Shown piece after piece: positions 1 to 9,214 of a DNA stretch of 64,000 nucleotides. The notes under the pieces were generated by a model. That model was not told the origin of the DNA. It did no database searches and saw only the letters and a list, made by a program, of their open reading frames with translations. The first letter of the stretch is position 1. The number at the start of each line of letters is the position of its first letter. A program made the translations under genes and the position numbers. This DNA is from Roseihalotalea indica (GTDB lineage Bacteria; Bacteroidota; Bacteroidia; Cytophagales; Cyclobacteriaceae), in contig NZ_JAINFL010000003.1 of the NCBI RefSeq assembly GCF_022458895.1, forward strand, positions 1-64,000. The letters are read 5' to 3'.

Positions 1-18
1 ATGCTTTGTTTTACAAAT

Positions 19-294
19 CTAAAGGGCGACCCGGTTCCGGTAATGGTAATAAACCGATTGCCAACTCAATGGATGGGAGCAGAGAAGAGCCTTGATAGGT
101 AATAAGGCCCATTGTACACCCGTCTTCATCCTATAGAGAACAGCGTTCACGATCTCACAAAGCGGAACTGTGGGAGCAAAGCCGCGTTTTGGTAGTGGCA
201 GGTTGGGCACTATTTCTGTTTCTATTGTATATTTGTCTAGTACTTTGTACATCATGGGGCTATGGGATTTATGTTTGGCAAAACAAATATCCAT
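19..294 (-). mobile_element. IS5-type transposase N-terminal remnant
   Basis: The 91-residue reading frame has the features of the N-terminal domain of IS5/IS4-family transposases (DUF4096-like): an early proline-rich patch, a Tyr-Arg-Met-Lys-Thr-Gly-Val-Gln-Trp segment and a final SVYYHYRN motif that in complete elements continues into the DDE catalytic region. Here a TAG stop follows directly and the family's usual continuation is not seen in the 18 bases left before the window edge. No inverted repeat could be found on the inner side. It is best read as a decayed fragment; a frameshifted continuation outside the window cannot be excluded. Confidence 0.6.
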
Positions 295-659
295 AGCCCT
301 TTATAGCTTTTCAAAAAAGTTTAAATCACTTCAACATGATTTTTCAATGTGATCTAAATTTATCGTCGAATTTTTATATTTTCTTTTCGTAATGTTTGTA
401 GCTAAAAGGTAGTTAAAAGTAGGATACATCCCATCTTTTATATTCTTATTATCCAATATGTCTAACTTTAATCAAATTTTTTTAGCTTTCGTAAGCTGTT
501 GAAAAACAGTCATATAGGGTTGTTTTAAAATGCGTACATTGACATTGTTATTGTATATTTTTTAATACAGGCATGATTTTAGCCTTATTATTAAGGAAAT
601 GTAAGTATTTATCCATTTTGGTTAAATAATTACTCATGTGCCATTTAAATTCCCTCACC
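295..659. other. AT-rich intergenic region, no gene seen
   Basis: This AT-rich stretch lies between the transposase remnant and the Trp-rich secreted protein gene. No convincing coding frame, RNA gene or strong hairpin was found. It presumably holds the promoter of the downstream gene, but no clean TAnnTTTG element was recognised. Confidence 0.4.
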
Positions 660-1988
660 ATGAAAGCTTTTCATAAATATACTATAGCTGGAATACTGCT
701 GATAGCATTTACTTTATTCCTCCCTCTTTCTGATACCAAAGCACAAAGCCACATTTCCTTTGATGTTTTTTACCATGAGCTGTCCCCTTATGGTAATTGG
801 GTTAGTAATCCCAGGTTCGGTCAGGTATGGATTCCTAATGTGCAACGAGGGTTCCGTCCATACGTTACTCGAGGCCACTGGATCATGACCGATTATGGCA
901 ATACCTGGGTATCCGATTATTCGTGGGGATGGGCTCCTTTTCACTACGGGCGTTGGTATTTAGACGACTACTACGGTTGGGCCTGGGTGCCTGACTATGA
1001 GTGGGGACCTGCCTGGGTGGCCTGGCGTTCGGGTGGTGACCATTACGGATGGGCACCGCTGGTTCCTGGATTAAATGTTAATGTATCAATCAATATCGGG
1101 CGGCGCATTCCGCAACATTACTGGGCCTTTGTTCCGCAACGCTATATTACAAGTCATCGGGTTTACAACTATTGTTTGCCATCTCGCCGAGTAACTCGTA
1201 TGTATAATCATACTACGATAATCAATAACACTTATGTATATAATAATCGACATCACTATTACAGCGGCCCTCAGGTTCGAGAGATTGAGCGAGTTACCCA
1301 TCAACGGGTAGCCGTACGTCAGGTAAGACCCGCTCGCCGACCTGGGTCACCCGCCTTACGGGATGGTTCAGTCACAATGTATCAGCCCGCATCCCGAGGT
1401 AGAAGAACATCATTGCCCCAGGCTACTACTGCTCCCAGATCTTCAACGCAGGAAAGAAGTATAGACTATGGATCTACTTACGGCAGAACCTCTCGCTCTT
1501 CATCGACACAACCATCAACAAGATCTCGCACTAACAACCAGACAACGACCCGCTCAAGTACTTCACGAGGTCGTGACGCTAAGGATATGAGCACTCGTAA
1601 TTCTCAGAATGTTAACTCCAGCAAGCGGTCTGAGACTTCGCGTAGTTATCGTGAATCTGCTACCCGTACCGAACGATCATCAGTAAGTAAAAACAATAGC
1701 AGTCGTTCTTCACGACAGTATGATAGCGGAGCCAGTCAACGCTCGTCAGTTTCGCGCTCTGGCAATTATAACCGCTCGGATAAACCGTCTTCCAGTAATA
1801 ACCGGTCTTCGGTGTCATCAAGCCGGTCAGATATGTCACGATCGGGCAACTCCCGTAGTAATGCTTCTCGCCCAAGCGTGGGGCAATCTAAAAATTCACG
1901 AAGTCAGTCGGGTGTTTCTCGTAGTAGTTCTCAGACTAAAAGTTCACAATCAACTACAACCAGGTCAAGGAGAAATCCACCGAACTAA
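660..1988 (+). CDS. secreted Trp/Tyr-rich protein with Ser/Arg-rich tail (DUF6600/YXWGXW-like)
   Basis: The ATG at 660 is preferred over the in-frame ATG at 636 because it directly begins a signal peptide (MKAFHKY, a hydrophobic core, then a cut near Thr-Lys-Ala-Gln). The mature N-terminal part (about residues 30-170) is dense in Trp, Tyr and Gly, with motifs such as YSWGWAPFHYGRW and YYGWAWVPDYEWGPAW, as in Bacteroidota and proteobacterial DUF6600/YXWGXW envelope proteins. From about residue 205 to the C-terminus the protein is low-complexity Ser/Arg/Asn/Thr and very basic, so probably disordered and able to bind polyanions. Function is unknown. It stands alone, with a terminator-like hairpin about 310 bases downstream. 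Confidence 0.75.
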   Translation: MKAFHKYTIAGILLIAFTLFLPLSDTKAQSHISFDVFYHELSPYGNWVSNPRFGQVWIPNVQRGFRPYVTRGHWIMTDYGNTWVSDYSWGWAPFHYGRWYLDDYYGWAWVPDYEWGPAWVAWRSGGDHYGWAPLVPGLNVNVSINIGRRIPQHYWAFVPQRYITSHRVYNYCLPSRRVTRMYNHTTIINNTYVYNNRHHYYSGPQVREIERVTHQRVAVRQVRPARRPGSPALRDGSVTMYQPASRGRRTSLPQATTAPRSSTQERSIDYGSTYGRTSRSSSTQPSTRSRTNNQTTTRSSTSRGRDAKDMSTRNSQNVNSSKRSETSRSYRESATRTERSSVSKNNSSRSSRQYDSGASQRSSVSRSGNYNRSDKPSSSNNRSSVSSSRSDMSRSGNSRSNASRPSVGQSKNSRSQSGVSRSSSQTKSSQSTTTRSRRNPPN

Positions 1989-2620
1989 GTTTTAAAGTTC
2001 GAGGAATTATAAATGGCTAGGGGAGCAGCGAGAGTTGTTTTTCTAAATAACGAAACAAACTTGCTAATAAAACCAAGGTTAAAGTGTGTCTGTTTCTCCC
2101 GTTGCAAAAGCACTTCCTCCCAGCCTTTATACTCTCTGAAAAAAACGAGCTGTGCTTCCAAATCAAGTTCAGGCTTCCGTTGCTGCTTAGTGGAAATGTA
2201 GCAACAGATAATACATCGAGCTTGGCTTTGACCGGTATTCACAGGCTTTCACCAACTGAATGCATAGCTTTACGCAATTCTTTCATAAATTGATTATTTG
2301 CAAACCCTTATCTTTAGCGAGTTGAGGGTTTGTTTTTATAAAATTGTTTTCTGATTTCCAGAGATTTTTTAAGACCAGGGTTGCAGGTGGATTGAGACAG
2401 AACTCAGCCTCGATTATTCTCTTTTACTCAATTTTGCGCCACTTCTTTTTCTGTTTGCCTATTTGTTTGAGAACGGTTCTTATTTTACTTTTTACCTTTT
2501 TGTATCGTGTCAAGGTAGTTTTTCAGAAGAATTTTTTGTTGATAGGCATTTACATTGAGTCATATTTGAACATTATAGTTTTTAGTTTGATTATCTTAAT
2601 AGTAGCTTTTTATTGAATAG
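1989..2620. other. intergenic region with no supported gene
   Basis: Short frames occur on both strands (for example 1985-2242 minus and 2344-2616 plus) but none has a recognisable domain, signal peptide or start context. The segment 2340-2620 is very AT-rich. The only structured feature seen is the hairpin at 2301-2337. Confidence 0.4.
2301..2337 (+). terminator. Rho-independent terminator-like hairpin
   Basis: An 8-bp perfect inverted repeat (CAAACCCT with AGGGTTTG) encloses a 16-base loop and is followed directly by TTTTT. It lies about 310 bases after the Trp-rich protein gene. Confidence 0.55.
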
Positions 2621-2628
2621 TACCTTTG
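2621..2628 (+). promoter_or_regulatory. Bacteroidota -7 promoter element of the molybdenum hydroxylase operon
   Basis: TACCTTTG matches the Bacteroidota sigma-ABfr -7 consensus TAnnTTTG and lies 62 bases before the ATG at 2690. A clear -33 TTG at the usual spacing was not identified. Confidence 0.5.
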
Positions 2629-2689
2629 CATTAAGGTTATTTTTTAAAGATAATTTCTATCCTAATTTTTTAATTCTAAAACCTCCCTT

Positions 2690-3496
2690 ATGGACAAGCT
2701 TGATCAATGGGAAAATGATGATTCCAGAGAAAAAGAATTAACCGAGGATGAAGATAAAATCCTGAACCAACTGGGGCTCTTTGGAGAATCCCGCCGAAAG
2801 TTTTTAGGGAAAATTTCAGCCGCCAGCCTGAGTATTCTGGCCTCGCCCTTCTTTACTTCGGAGGTTTTTGGGAAAGCCACTAAGGGTGAAATCCCAGCTG
2901 ACCCTGAAGTATTGCTGAATGAAATTCAAGTTAGACTACGGGTGAATAATATCGTGAAGCCGCTGAGCCTGGATTCCCGTACTACCTTACTGGATGCTCT
3001 TCGGGAACGTTTGCAGCTTACTGGCTCTAAGAAAGGCTGTGATCACGGTCAGTGCGGGGCTTGTACGGTGATGATTGATGGTAAGCGTAAACTTTCCTGT
3101 CTGACGTTGGCTGCCACCTGCAAGGATAAAGAAATTACTACCATTGAGGGGCTGGCAGATGATAATGATCTGCACCCTATGCAAACGGCATTTTTGAAGC
3201 ACGATGGCTTTCAGTGCGGGTACTGCACTCCTGGGCAGATATGTTCTTCGGTGGCTTTGCTAGAGGAAGCTAAGAACGGGGAGGCGAGCTACGTAACCGA
3301 CGATGTGAAAAACGTACGGCAAAATATTGAGCTATCCGAAGAGGAAATCCGCGAGCGGATGTCGGGCAACATTTGTCGGTGCGGGGCCTATAATAATATT
3401 GTGCAGGCGATCAAGGAAGTACAGTCGGGCAAGGAAGAAAAACCCAAGTGGGAATTTGCCACGGCCGAGCAGATGCAAAAAGCCAAGTCTTCCTAA
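2690..3496 (+). CDS. aldehyde/xanthine dehydrogenase family, [2Fe-2S] subunit (PaoA/YagT-like), Tat-exported
   Basis: Small electron-transfer subunit of a molybdenum hydroxylase. A twin-arginine motif (RRKFLG, Arg35-Arg36) precedes a hydrophobic stretch, so the complex is probably folded in the cytoplasm and exported by Tat. It follows an unusually long acidic 34-residue N-terminus. The plant-type [2Fe-2S] motif has Cys117, Cys122, Cys125 and Cys137 (CDHGQCGAC...C). The C-terminal helical [2Fe-2S] domain has Cys176/Cys179 (CGYC) and Cys229/Cys231 (CRC). An insert of about 25 residues separates the last two pairs. The FAD and molybdenum subunits follow on the same strand, matching the PaoABC gene order. 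The physiological substrate (aldehyde or N-heterocycle) cannot be read from sequence. Confidence 0.92.
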   Translation: MDKLDQWENDDSREKELTEDEDKILNQLGLFGESRRKFLGKISAASLSILASPFFTSEVFGKATKGEIPADPEVLLNEIQVRLRVNNIVKPLSLDSRTTLLDALRERLQLTGSKKGCDHGQCGACTVMIDGKRKLSCLTLAATCKDKEITTIEGLADDNDLHPMQTAFLKHDGFQCGYCTPGQICSSVALLEEAKNGEASYVTDDVKNVRQNIELSEEEIRERMSGNICRCGAYNNIVQAIKEVQSGKEEKPKWEFATAEQMQKAKSS

Positions 3497-3576
3497 CAGC
3501 TCGTGTTTCATAAGACTTTTTACTGACGGAAATAATCTTCCTAACCCTTAATTTTTTCAACGGAAAACCACCCACC

Positions 3577-4569
3577 ATGAGACCTTTTGTCTATACCCAA
3601 CCCCAAAACCCCCAGGATGCTTTATCAGCATCAGCGGCTAATGAAACCGCCAAGTACTTGGGCGGCGGCACCAACCTGATCGATTTGATGAAAGAGGATG
3701 TCGAGCGCCCTACCGAACTAATTGAAGTAGCTGATCTGAGGTTTAACAGTATTAAAGCCAATGGGAACGGCGGTTATTCGCTGGGAGCAATGCTGAATAA
3801 TTCGGATACGGCCAACCATCCGGATATTCGTAATAATTACCCCTTGCTATCTATGGCGATGCTGTCTGCCGCAACGGCCCAGATTCGTAACATGGCTACC
3901 AACGGAGGGAATTTACTGCAGCGCACGCGTTGCCCTTATTTTTACGAAACATCCATGCCCTGCAACAAGCGTGAACCCGGCACCGGCTGTGGGGCCCGAA
4001 ACGGGATGAATGCCCTGCACGCCATTTTTGGGTGGAATGACCAGTGTGTGGCGGTGAACCCATCGGACATGTGCGTGGCATTAGCTGCCCTTGGAGCTAA
4101 AATACAGGTACAACAAACCGACAGTAAGTCACGAACAATTGATTTTGCCGATTTCCACCGCCTGCCGGGCGACCAGCCGGAAAAAGATAATAACCTTCAG
4201 CCTAATGAGCTTATTACCAGCATTGAATTACCCAAGCCGGTTTTTTCTGATCATTACTACTATCTGAAAATCCGCGAGCGTTCCAGCTATGCCTTCGCCC
4301 TTATTTCGGTGGCCGCCGGATTGCAAATTCAAGGTGGAACGATTGCTCAGGCCGGGCTTGCCATGGGTGGAGTGGCGCACAAGCCTTGGAAGCTAACGGA
4401 AGCAGAAAGTTTTTTGAGAGGGAAAAAGCCAACTGCGGAAAATTTTGAGCAGGCGGCGGAATTAGCGATGCGTGAGGCGCGTCCTTTATCTGATAATGAA
4501 TATAAGGTTGAAATGGGTAAGAAAGCGATTGTAAGAGCACTGACCCAGGCTTACGAAAAAAACGCGTAA
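3577..4569 (+). CDS. molybdenum hydroxylase FAD-binding subunit (PaoB/YagS-like) with Fe-S loop
   Basis: The N-terminal FAD-binding motif LGGGTNLIDLM (residues 28-38) and the ATAQIRNMATNGGNL segment (about 99-113) are typical of the FAD subunits of xanthine dehydrogenase-type enzymes. A Cys-bearing insertion with Cys119, Cys129, Cys138 and Cys157 corresponds to the loop that binds an extra [4Fe-4S] cluster in E. coli PaoB, so that cluster is inferred here. The 330-residue length fits the subunit family. It sits 80 bases after the [2Fe-2S] gene and ends 10 bases before the catalytic subunit gene. The C-terminal domain from about residue 220 is CO_deh_flav_C-like. Confidence 0.92.
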   Translation: MRPFVYTQPQNPQDALSASAANETAKYLGGGTNLIDLMKEDVERPTELIEVADLRFNSIKANGNGGYSLGAMLNNSDTANHPDIRNNYPLLSMAMLSAATAQIRNMATNGGNLLQRTRCPYFYETSMPCNKREPGTGCGARNGMNALHAIFGWNDQCVAVNPSDMCVALAALGAKIQVQQTDSKSRTIDFADFHRLPGDQPEKDNNLQPNELITSIELPKPVFSDHYYYLKIRERSSYAFALISVAAGLQIQGGTIAQAGLAMGGVAHKPWKLTEAESFLRGKKPTAENFEQAAELAMREARPLSDNEYKVEMGKKAIVRALTQAYEKNA

Positions 4570-4579
4570 CAAAAACATT

Positions 4580-6748
4580 ATGAGAACAGCAACATCAACA
4601 GGAATAGGAAATCCGATAGACCGGGTAGAGGGTCGGCTCAAGGTTACCGGGATGGCTAAATACGCTTCGGAATTTCCGGTAGAGAATAAGGTGTACGCTC
4701 AGGCCATTAATAGCACCATTGCCAAGGGGGAAATTACCTCCATAGATACTTCGGAGGCCGAAAAACAGGACGGGGTTATTGAAATCATTACTTACAAGAA
4801 TGCCGAAAAGCTAAAATCGTTTGATGAAGAATTACCGTCTCTTTCTACTACCTCCATACAACCGGTTCTGCAAAGCCCCAAGGTGAATTACTATGGAGAA
4901 TACGTAGGTCTGGTGGTAGCCGAGACATTTGAACAGGCGCAACATGCCGCTCGGTTGGTTAAGATTGAATACAAGAAAGAGAACCCGAAAATAAACTTCA
5001 AGAATTTCCGATCTGATGCTTATAAGCCCGGTAAGGATTCTGATTATTCGCGAGGTGATGTAGAAGCAGGACTGGCCGAAGCTGATGAAAAGGTGGAGGT
5101 GACGTATAACACCCCTATCGAGCATCATCATCCTATGGAACTTCACGCCATCATTGCCTTCTGGGAGAACGGGAAGGTGAAAGCCTACGCCAGCCAGCAG
5201 ATGATTGACAATGCGGCTATCACCATTGCCGACACGTTTCGGATTTCCAAAGAAAATGTTCGGGTTATTGCTCCCTATATTGGCGGTGGGTTTGGCTCCA
5301 AATTACACGCCAAGCAACACGTAATCTTAGCGATTATGGCGGCCAAAAAGACCGGTCGTCCAGTGCAACTGACCGTAACCCGGCATCAGATGTTTACCAA
5401 CACCAACTTACGGCAGCACAACGAGCAGAAAATACGAATAGGGGCTAAAAAGGATGGTACGATGACTGCGCTGGCTCACGAAACATTATCGCATACTTCA
5501 ACTTACGAAGAATATCAGGAGAGTTGCGGCACCGTTTCCAAGATGCTCTATCAGGTGCCCAATAACCGGGTGACCCATCGGCTAATCCCGATGAACTTAC
5601 AAACCCCGTTTGCGATGCGGGCACCAGGAGAAGCCACCGGAAGCTTTGCGCTGGAATCAGCCATCGACGAACTGGCCTGGAAGCTAAAAATGGACCCCAT
5701 CGAGTTCCGGATAAAAAACGATACCCAGACCGACCCGAGCAATGGAAAACCTTTTTCGTCTCGCCTTCTAAAGGAGTGCCTGCGGATTGGGGCCGATAAA
5801 TTTGGCTGGGATCAGCGGGAAATGGAACCTCGCCAAAAAACCGATGGCAACTGGCTGATTGGCTACGGGGTAAGTGGAGCATCACGAGCGGCTCCTTACC
5901 GGGAAACATCTTCCAAAGTTATTTTAGAGCGTAAGGGTAAGGAAGTCCATGCCACTATTCAGATGGATGCCACCGATATTGGTACCGGAAGTTATACCAT
6001 CATTGCCCAAACGGCATCGGAGTATTTGGGAATACCGGTAGAACAGGTCACTGTAGAACTGGGCGACTCCCTATTTCCGGTTACTCCCGGTTCGGGTGGT
6101 TCCTGGGGAGCGGCCTCTTATGCCAATGGGGCGCGTATGGCCTGTCTGAATGCTATAAGTGAATTAAAGCAAAAGCTTAATCTGGGAGATGAGGAAGTGA
6201 GCGTAAGCAAACTCATGACGGATAACAACCTCACCACCTACGAAGCGAATGGTACGGCCGCACCTTCCGATGCATTCGAAAATCATTCGGTCTATTCCTT
6301 CGGAGCAAACTTTGCCGAAGTGTGGGTTGATAAAGACACCGGTATGTTCCGTATCAAGCGGATGCTGAATGCCGGGGCTTGCGGTAAGATACTTAATCCC
6401 AAAACCGCTTTTAGCCAGATTATCGGTGGATTAACGATGGGGGCCGGAATGGTGATTGCCGAGCAGACCCGCGTAGAGCCGAACTTTGGCAATTTTATTA
6501 CCCGCTCGTTTGCTGATTATCATGTGCCAGTCAACCTGGATATGGCGAATGTGGATGTGATATTTATTCCGGAGGAAGACAAGGTGGCTAATGAAATGGG
6601 AGTGAAAGGGATTGGTGAGCTAGGAATTACCAGTGTAGCAGCCTCTATCGCCAACGCAATTTTCAACGCTACCGGAAAACGAATGCGCGACCTGCCCATT
6701 ACTCCGGAAAAACTTATCACCGCTGATATAGACCCGGATGTGACCTAG
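4580..6748 (+). CDS. molybdenum hydroxylase catalytic subunit (PaoC/YagR-like)
   Basis: Large molybdopterin-binding subunit of 722 residues, the usual length. It begins with the family's aldehyde oxidase a/b hammerhead region (GNPIDRVEGRLKVTGMAKYA). It contains the glycine-rich GGGFGSK motif (about residues 235-241) that contacts the Mo cofactor. Near the C-terminus GIGELGI (about residue 680) carries the Glu that serves as catalytic base in this family. No leader is present, so it is expected to be carried across the membrane by the Tat signal of the [2Fe-2S] partner. Third gene of a 2690-6748 operon. Confidence 0.93.
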   Translation: MRTATSTGIGNPIDRVEGRLKVTGMAKYASEFPVENKVYAQAINSTIAKGEITSIDTSEAEKQDGVIEIITYKNAEKLKSFDEELPSLSTTSIQPVLQSPKVNYYGEYVGLVVAETFEQAQHAARLVKIEYKKENPKINFKNFRSDAYKPGKDSDYSRGDVEAGLAEADEKVEVTYNTPIEHHHPMELHAIIAFWENGKVKAYASQQMIDNAAITIADTFRISKENVRVIAPYIGGGFGSKLHAKQHVILAIMAAKKTGRPVQLTVTRHQMFTNTNLRQHNEQKIRIGAKKDGTMTALAHETLSHTSTYEEYQESCGTVSKMLYQVPNNRVTHRLIPMNLQTPFAMRAPGEATGSFALESAIDELAWKLKMDPIEFRIKNDTQTDPSNGKPFSSRLLKECLRIGADKFGWDQREMEPRQKTDGNWLIGYGVSGASRAAPYRETSSKVILERKGKEVHATIQMDATDIGTGSYTIIAQTASEYLGIPVEQVTVELGDSLFPVTPGSGGSWGAASYANGARMACLNAISELKQKLNLGDEEVSVSKLMTDNNLTTYEANGTAAPSDAFENHSVYSFGANFAEVWVDKDTGMFRIKRMLNAGACGKILNPKTAFSQIIGGLTMGAGMVIAEQTRVEPNFGNFITRSFADYHVPVNLDMANVDVIFIPEEDKVANEMGVKGIGELGITSVAASIANAIFNATGKRMRDLPITPEKLITADIDPDVT

Positions 6749-6810
6749 TTTTTGCTGGAAGCTTCCGACTATAAAGGGAAATCAGGTACTTTAAGGTGCC
6801 TGAAACAAAC

Positions 6811-6847
6811 AAGCGATCTAAACCTACAGAAAAGATTTAGATCGCTT
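6811..6847. terminator. 12-bp hairpin between convergent genes
   Basis: AAGCGATCTAAA pairs perfectly with TTTAGATCGCTT across a 13-base spacer, between the ends of the molybdenum hydroxylase operon (plus) and the cupin gene (minus). A T-rich tail (GTTTGTTTC) follows it only when read on the minus strand, so it probably serves the cupin transcript best. Confidence 0.55.
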
Positions 6848-6859
6848 CACGTTAACTCA

Positions 6860-7294
6860 TTATAAGGTGGACATATCAGTAGCGTATTGATCGTCCAACA
6901 CTTTATCCATCCAAACCACTACCTCGCCATCTACCTCTTCCTGTATGGCAATGTGGCTCATGACTTTGTGAGGGGAAGCTCCGTGCCAATGCTTTTCATT
7001 GGGTGAAAACCAGACGACGTCTCCCGGACGAACCTCTTCAATAGGTGCCCCTTCCCGCTGTACCCAGCCTAATCCTGCCGTGATGATAAGGGTTTGCCCA
7101 GCAGGGTGAGTATGCCAGGCTGTTCGGGCAGCGGGTTCAAAGTAAACATTGCCCATCACCATAGTGTAGATCGAGTCCATAGAAACCAGCCCGTAGTTGT
7201 AGGCATTAACAGTGAAATTTTTAGCAGGGCCTTTTTTACCTGGTGGGAATATGGACTCTACTTCATTTTCCGATGAAGCTTCACCTTCTGACAT
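6860..7294 (-). CDS. cupin-domain protein, hydroxynitrile-lyase/quercetinase-like; leader interrupted by a stop
   Basis: Single-domain cupin. Metal-binding residues are visible as His61, His63 and Gln67 (WHTHPAGQ) and a His in KHWHG (102/104), the pattern seen in Mn/Fe cupins such as the bacterial hydroxynitrile lyase GtHNL and related decarboxylases. Read only from the first ATG the protein looks cytoplasmic. However, the same frame continues upstream as a perfect lipoprotein leader broken by one amber codon (separate entry). The gene therefore either recently lost export or translates from an internal start. It is followed on the same strand by no other gene and preceded by the acetyltransferase gene. 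Substrate unknown. Confidence 0.8.
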   Translation of the reverse strand: MSEGEASSENEVESIFPPGKKGPAKNFTVNAYNYGLVSMDSIYTMVMGNVYFEPAARTAWHTHPAGQTLIITAGLGWVQREGAPIEEVRPGDVVWFSPNEKHWHGASPHKVMSHIAIQEEVDGEVVVWMDKVLDDQYATDMSTL

Positions 7295-7390
7295 CTCTTC
7301 AGAATTTTGGGGGCTACAACTTGCTACTAGAAAGGTGGCAAATACTATTGCCCACAGTAGCTACTGTGTTATTATGGTTTTCATATTCAT
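7295..7390 (-). pseudogene. interrupted lipoprotein signal peptide of the cupin gene
   Basis: Upstream of the cupin ATG the frame stays open through a lipobox (LVASC, Cys codon at 7316-7318) and a hydrophobic core, then meets TAG at 7361-7363. Eight codons and an ATG lie beyond it: ATG at 7390 (or 7384) reads MNMKTIITQ, then stop, then LLWAIVFATFLVASC. A basic N-region, core and lipobox are all in one frame, so this is very likely an original lipoprotein leader inactivated by a single nonsense change (for example CAG or AAG to TAG). Confidence 0.7.
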
Positions 7391-7544
7391 AAGGCTAGTC
7401 GTTAAGTGAAAGGACTGAATTAGTGAATGAATATTTGATAATCAATAACTTATAAAGTGTTTTCACCTTAAAGTAATTTTGTCTAGCTCCTTAATAGTAT
7501 TTATTTTCAACCAGCTAAAAGGCGGAGTGAAGCTGACGAAAGGT

Positions 7545-8126
7545 CTACTCAATAGTTTTAAGAACTTTTGCCGGAATTCCTCCGACTACGCTATTTGCCG
7601 GCACATCTTTTGAAACAACCGCACCAGCGGCAACCACAGAATTTTCACCAACCGTCACACCCGGAAGTATGGTGGCTGCGGCACCAATCCAGGCTCCGCG
7701 CTTAATCACCACTGGTTTACCGATTAGGGTATTGCGTTGCTCTACTTTCAGCGGATGATTCTCGGAAGTGATATTTACCCGAGGGCCAATCATAACATCA
7801 TCCTCTATGATGATTCTGCCCAGATCAAGAAACGAACAGGTGTGGTTAATAAAAATATTTTTTCCAAACTGCGTAAATCTGCCATTATTAGTATAAAACG
7901 GCGGAAACACTGTCACGCTTTCGTCCAGTGGATGGCCAACAATTTCGCTCAATATTTCCCGTACCTGAGCAGTGTCAGTAGCATGATTTAGTTGAGCAGA
8001 TAGTTTGAAAGTCCGGTTGGCTGCTTCACGAATCTGATAGTAATCAGGATCATTCATGAGGATAGGCTCACCGGATTGCAGTCTATCAAAAATATTCTTA
8101 CCGTTCTTATCCGGGTCATTTTTCAT
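7545..8126 (-). CDS. hexapeptide-repeat O-acetyltransferase (maltose/galactoside acetyltransferase-like)
   Basis: 193-residue left-handed beta-helix acetyltransferase of the LacA/Maa/NodL type. The N-terminal helical cap (about residues 12-70) and the hexapeptide repeats (for example IIIEDDVMIG, VVIKRGAWIG, VTVGENSVVA) are visible. The catalytic His lies in SENHPLK. The C-terminal VGGIPAKVLKTI is the usual end of this family. It uses acetyl-CoA to acetylate a hydroxyl acceptor, probably a sugar. A cupin gene is downstream and an AraC gene upstream on the same strand, a small set that may be co-regulated. Confidence 0.87.
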   Translation of the reverse strand: MKNDPDKNGKNIFDRLQSGEPILMNDPDYYQIREAANRTFKLSAQLNHATDTAQVREILSEIVGHPLDESVTVFPPFYTNNGRFTQFGKNIFINHTCSFLDLGRIIIEDDVMIGPRVNITSENHPLKVEQRNTLIGKPVVIKRGAWIGAAATILPGVTVGENSVVAAGAVVSKDVPANSVVGGIPAKVLKTIE

Positions 8127-8335
8127 AAGTATTGAGTGTTAGTGTATTGGTAATACTATACATTCAATAACGGGAGTGACAGCGGCCAGTTGGTATGATA
8201 ATCAAACCAATAGTTAATAAATTCAAACCTTAGATGCGCTTCAGCCAGACGGTTTTGCGATAGGTATCAAAAAACGTTGATCTGCGTTCTCACTTCCGGC
8301 ACTAGATATGCTGCTGTTCAATGATACCGAAAACC

Positions 8336-9214
8336 TCAGACACTTGATATACGCACCGACTTGGGGTTAGTGCCGGTCTGTTTTTTAAAGAAGTTATTAA
8401 AGTAAGTGGGATACTCAAAGCCCAAAGCGTAGGCAATATCGGCAATATTCCAATCGGTATGTTGCAAGATGGCTTTGGCTTCACTGACAATTCGCTCAGC
8501 TATGTGCGCTGATGTGGGCTTGCCGGTTACTTCTTTTACAGCGCGATTAAGGTAGTTGACGTGTACGGCTAGGTTGTTGGCATAGTCCTGAGCAGTTCTT
8601 AACTGAAGAGGCCGATCGGTGCTTTCAATAGGAAATTGCCGTTCCAGCAGTTCGAGAAATACCGATGTCAGGCGGGAAGCGGCATTTTGGTGCTGGTCGT
8701 AGTTCTCGGATGGCTCCATCTTTAAAGCCTCATGAATAATCAGGTGAATGTAATTGCGGATGAGGTCATCTTTAAAGGAGTAGTCAGACTGCTGCTCCTC
8801 CATCATTTTTTGAAAGATGCCGTTTAAAAATTCTCGTTGCTGATCGGTAATGTGTAAAATGGGAGTGCCGCTAATTTTGAACAAGGGAGATTGTTGCAGG
8901 CTTTCTGTTCGTTCAGATTGATTTAGAAAGTCTTCTGAAAACAGGCAAGTGTAGCCCACATAGCGGGTGGAAAGAGTCTCCCAGGAATAGGGGATATGGG
9001 GGTTGCCAAAAAACAATACGGTCTCGTTTGCCTCGAAGCTTCGGTCGGCGTAGTGGATGATACTTTTTCCGGTTGTCAGACAAATTTTATAGAAATCTTT
9101 TCTACTGTAAATACGGACCGCGTTACTGTCTTCTTCTATCTGGAATACATTAAATCCTTTAAGCTTCAGATCATTATTGAACTCAGAAACTGAACGTTTA
9201 TTTTTCGTCTTCAT
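8336..9214 (-). CDS. AraC-family transcriptional regulator
   Basis: 292-residue regulator with an N-terminal cupin-like sensory domain (about residues 20-170) and a C-terminal double helix-turn-helix AraC domain (about 195-290). The hallmark second-helix segment is AKAILQHTDWNIADIAYALGF followed by YPTYFNNFFKKQTGTNPKSVR. It is encoded 209 bases upstream of the acetyltransferase gene on the same strand, so it may regulate the acetyltransferase/cupin pair. Ligand unknown. Confidence 0.9.
   Translation of the reverse strand: MKTKNKRSVSEFNNDLKLKGFNVFQIEEDSNAVRIYSRKDFYKICLTTGKSIIHYADRSFEANETVLFFGNPHIPYSWETLSTRYVGYTCLFSEDFLNQSERTESLQQSPLFKISGTPILHITDQQREFLNGIFQKMMEEQQSDYSFKDDLIRNYIHLIIHEALKMEPSENYDQHQNAASRLTSVFLELLERQFPIESTDRPLQLRTAQDYANNLAVHVNYLNRAVKEVTGKPTSAHIAERIVSEAKAILQHTDWNIADIAYALGFEYPTYFNNFFKKQTGTNPKSVRISSV

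Noticed and set aside
1985..2293. Overlapping small ORFs after the Trp-rich protein gene
   Set aside because: Frames exist on both strands but none shows a domain, leader or start context.
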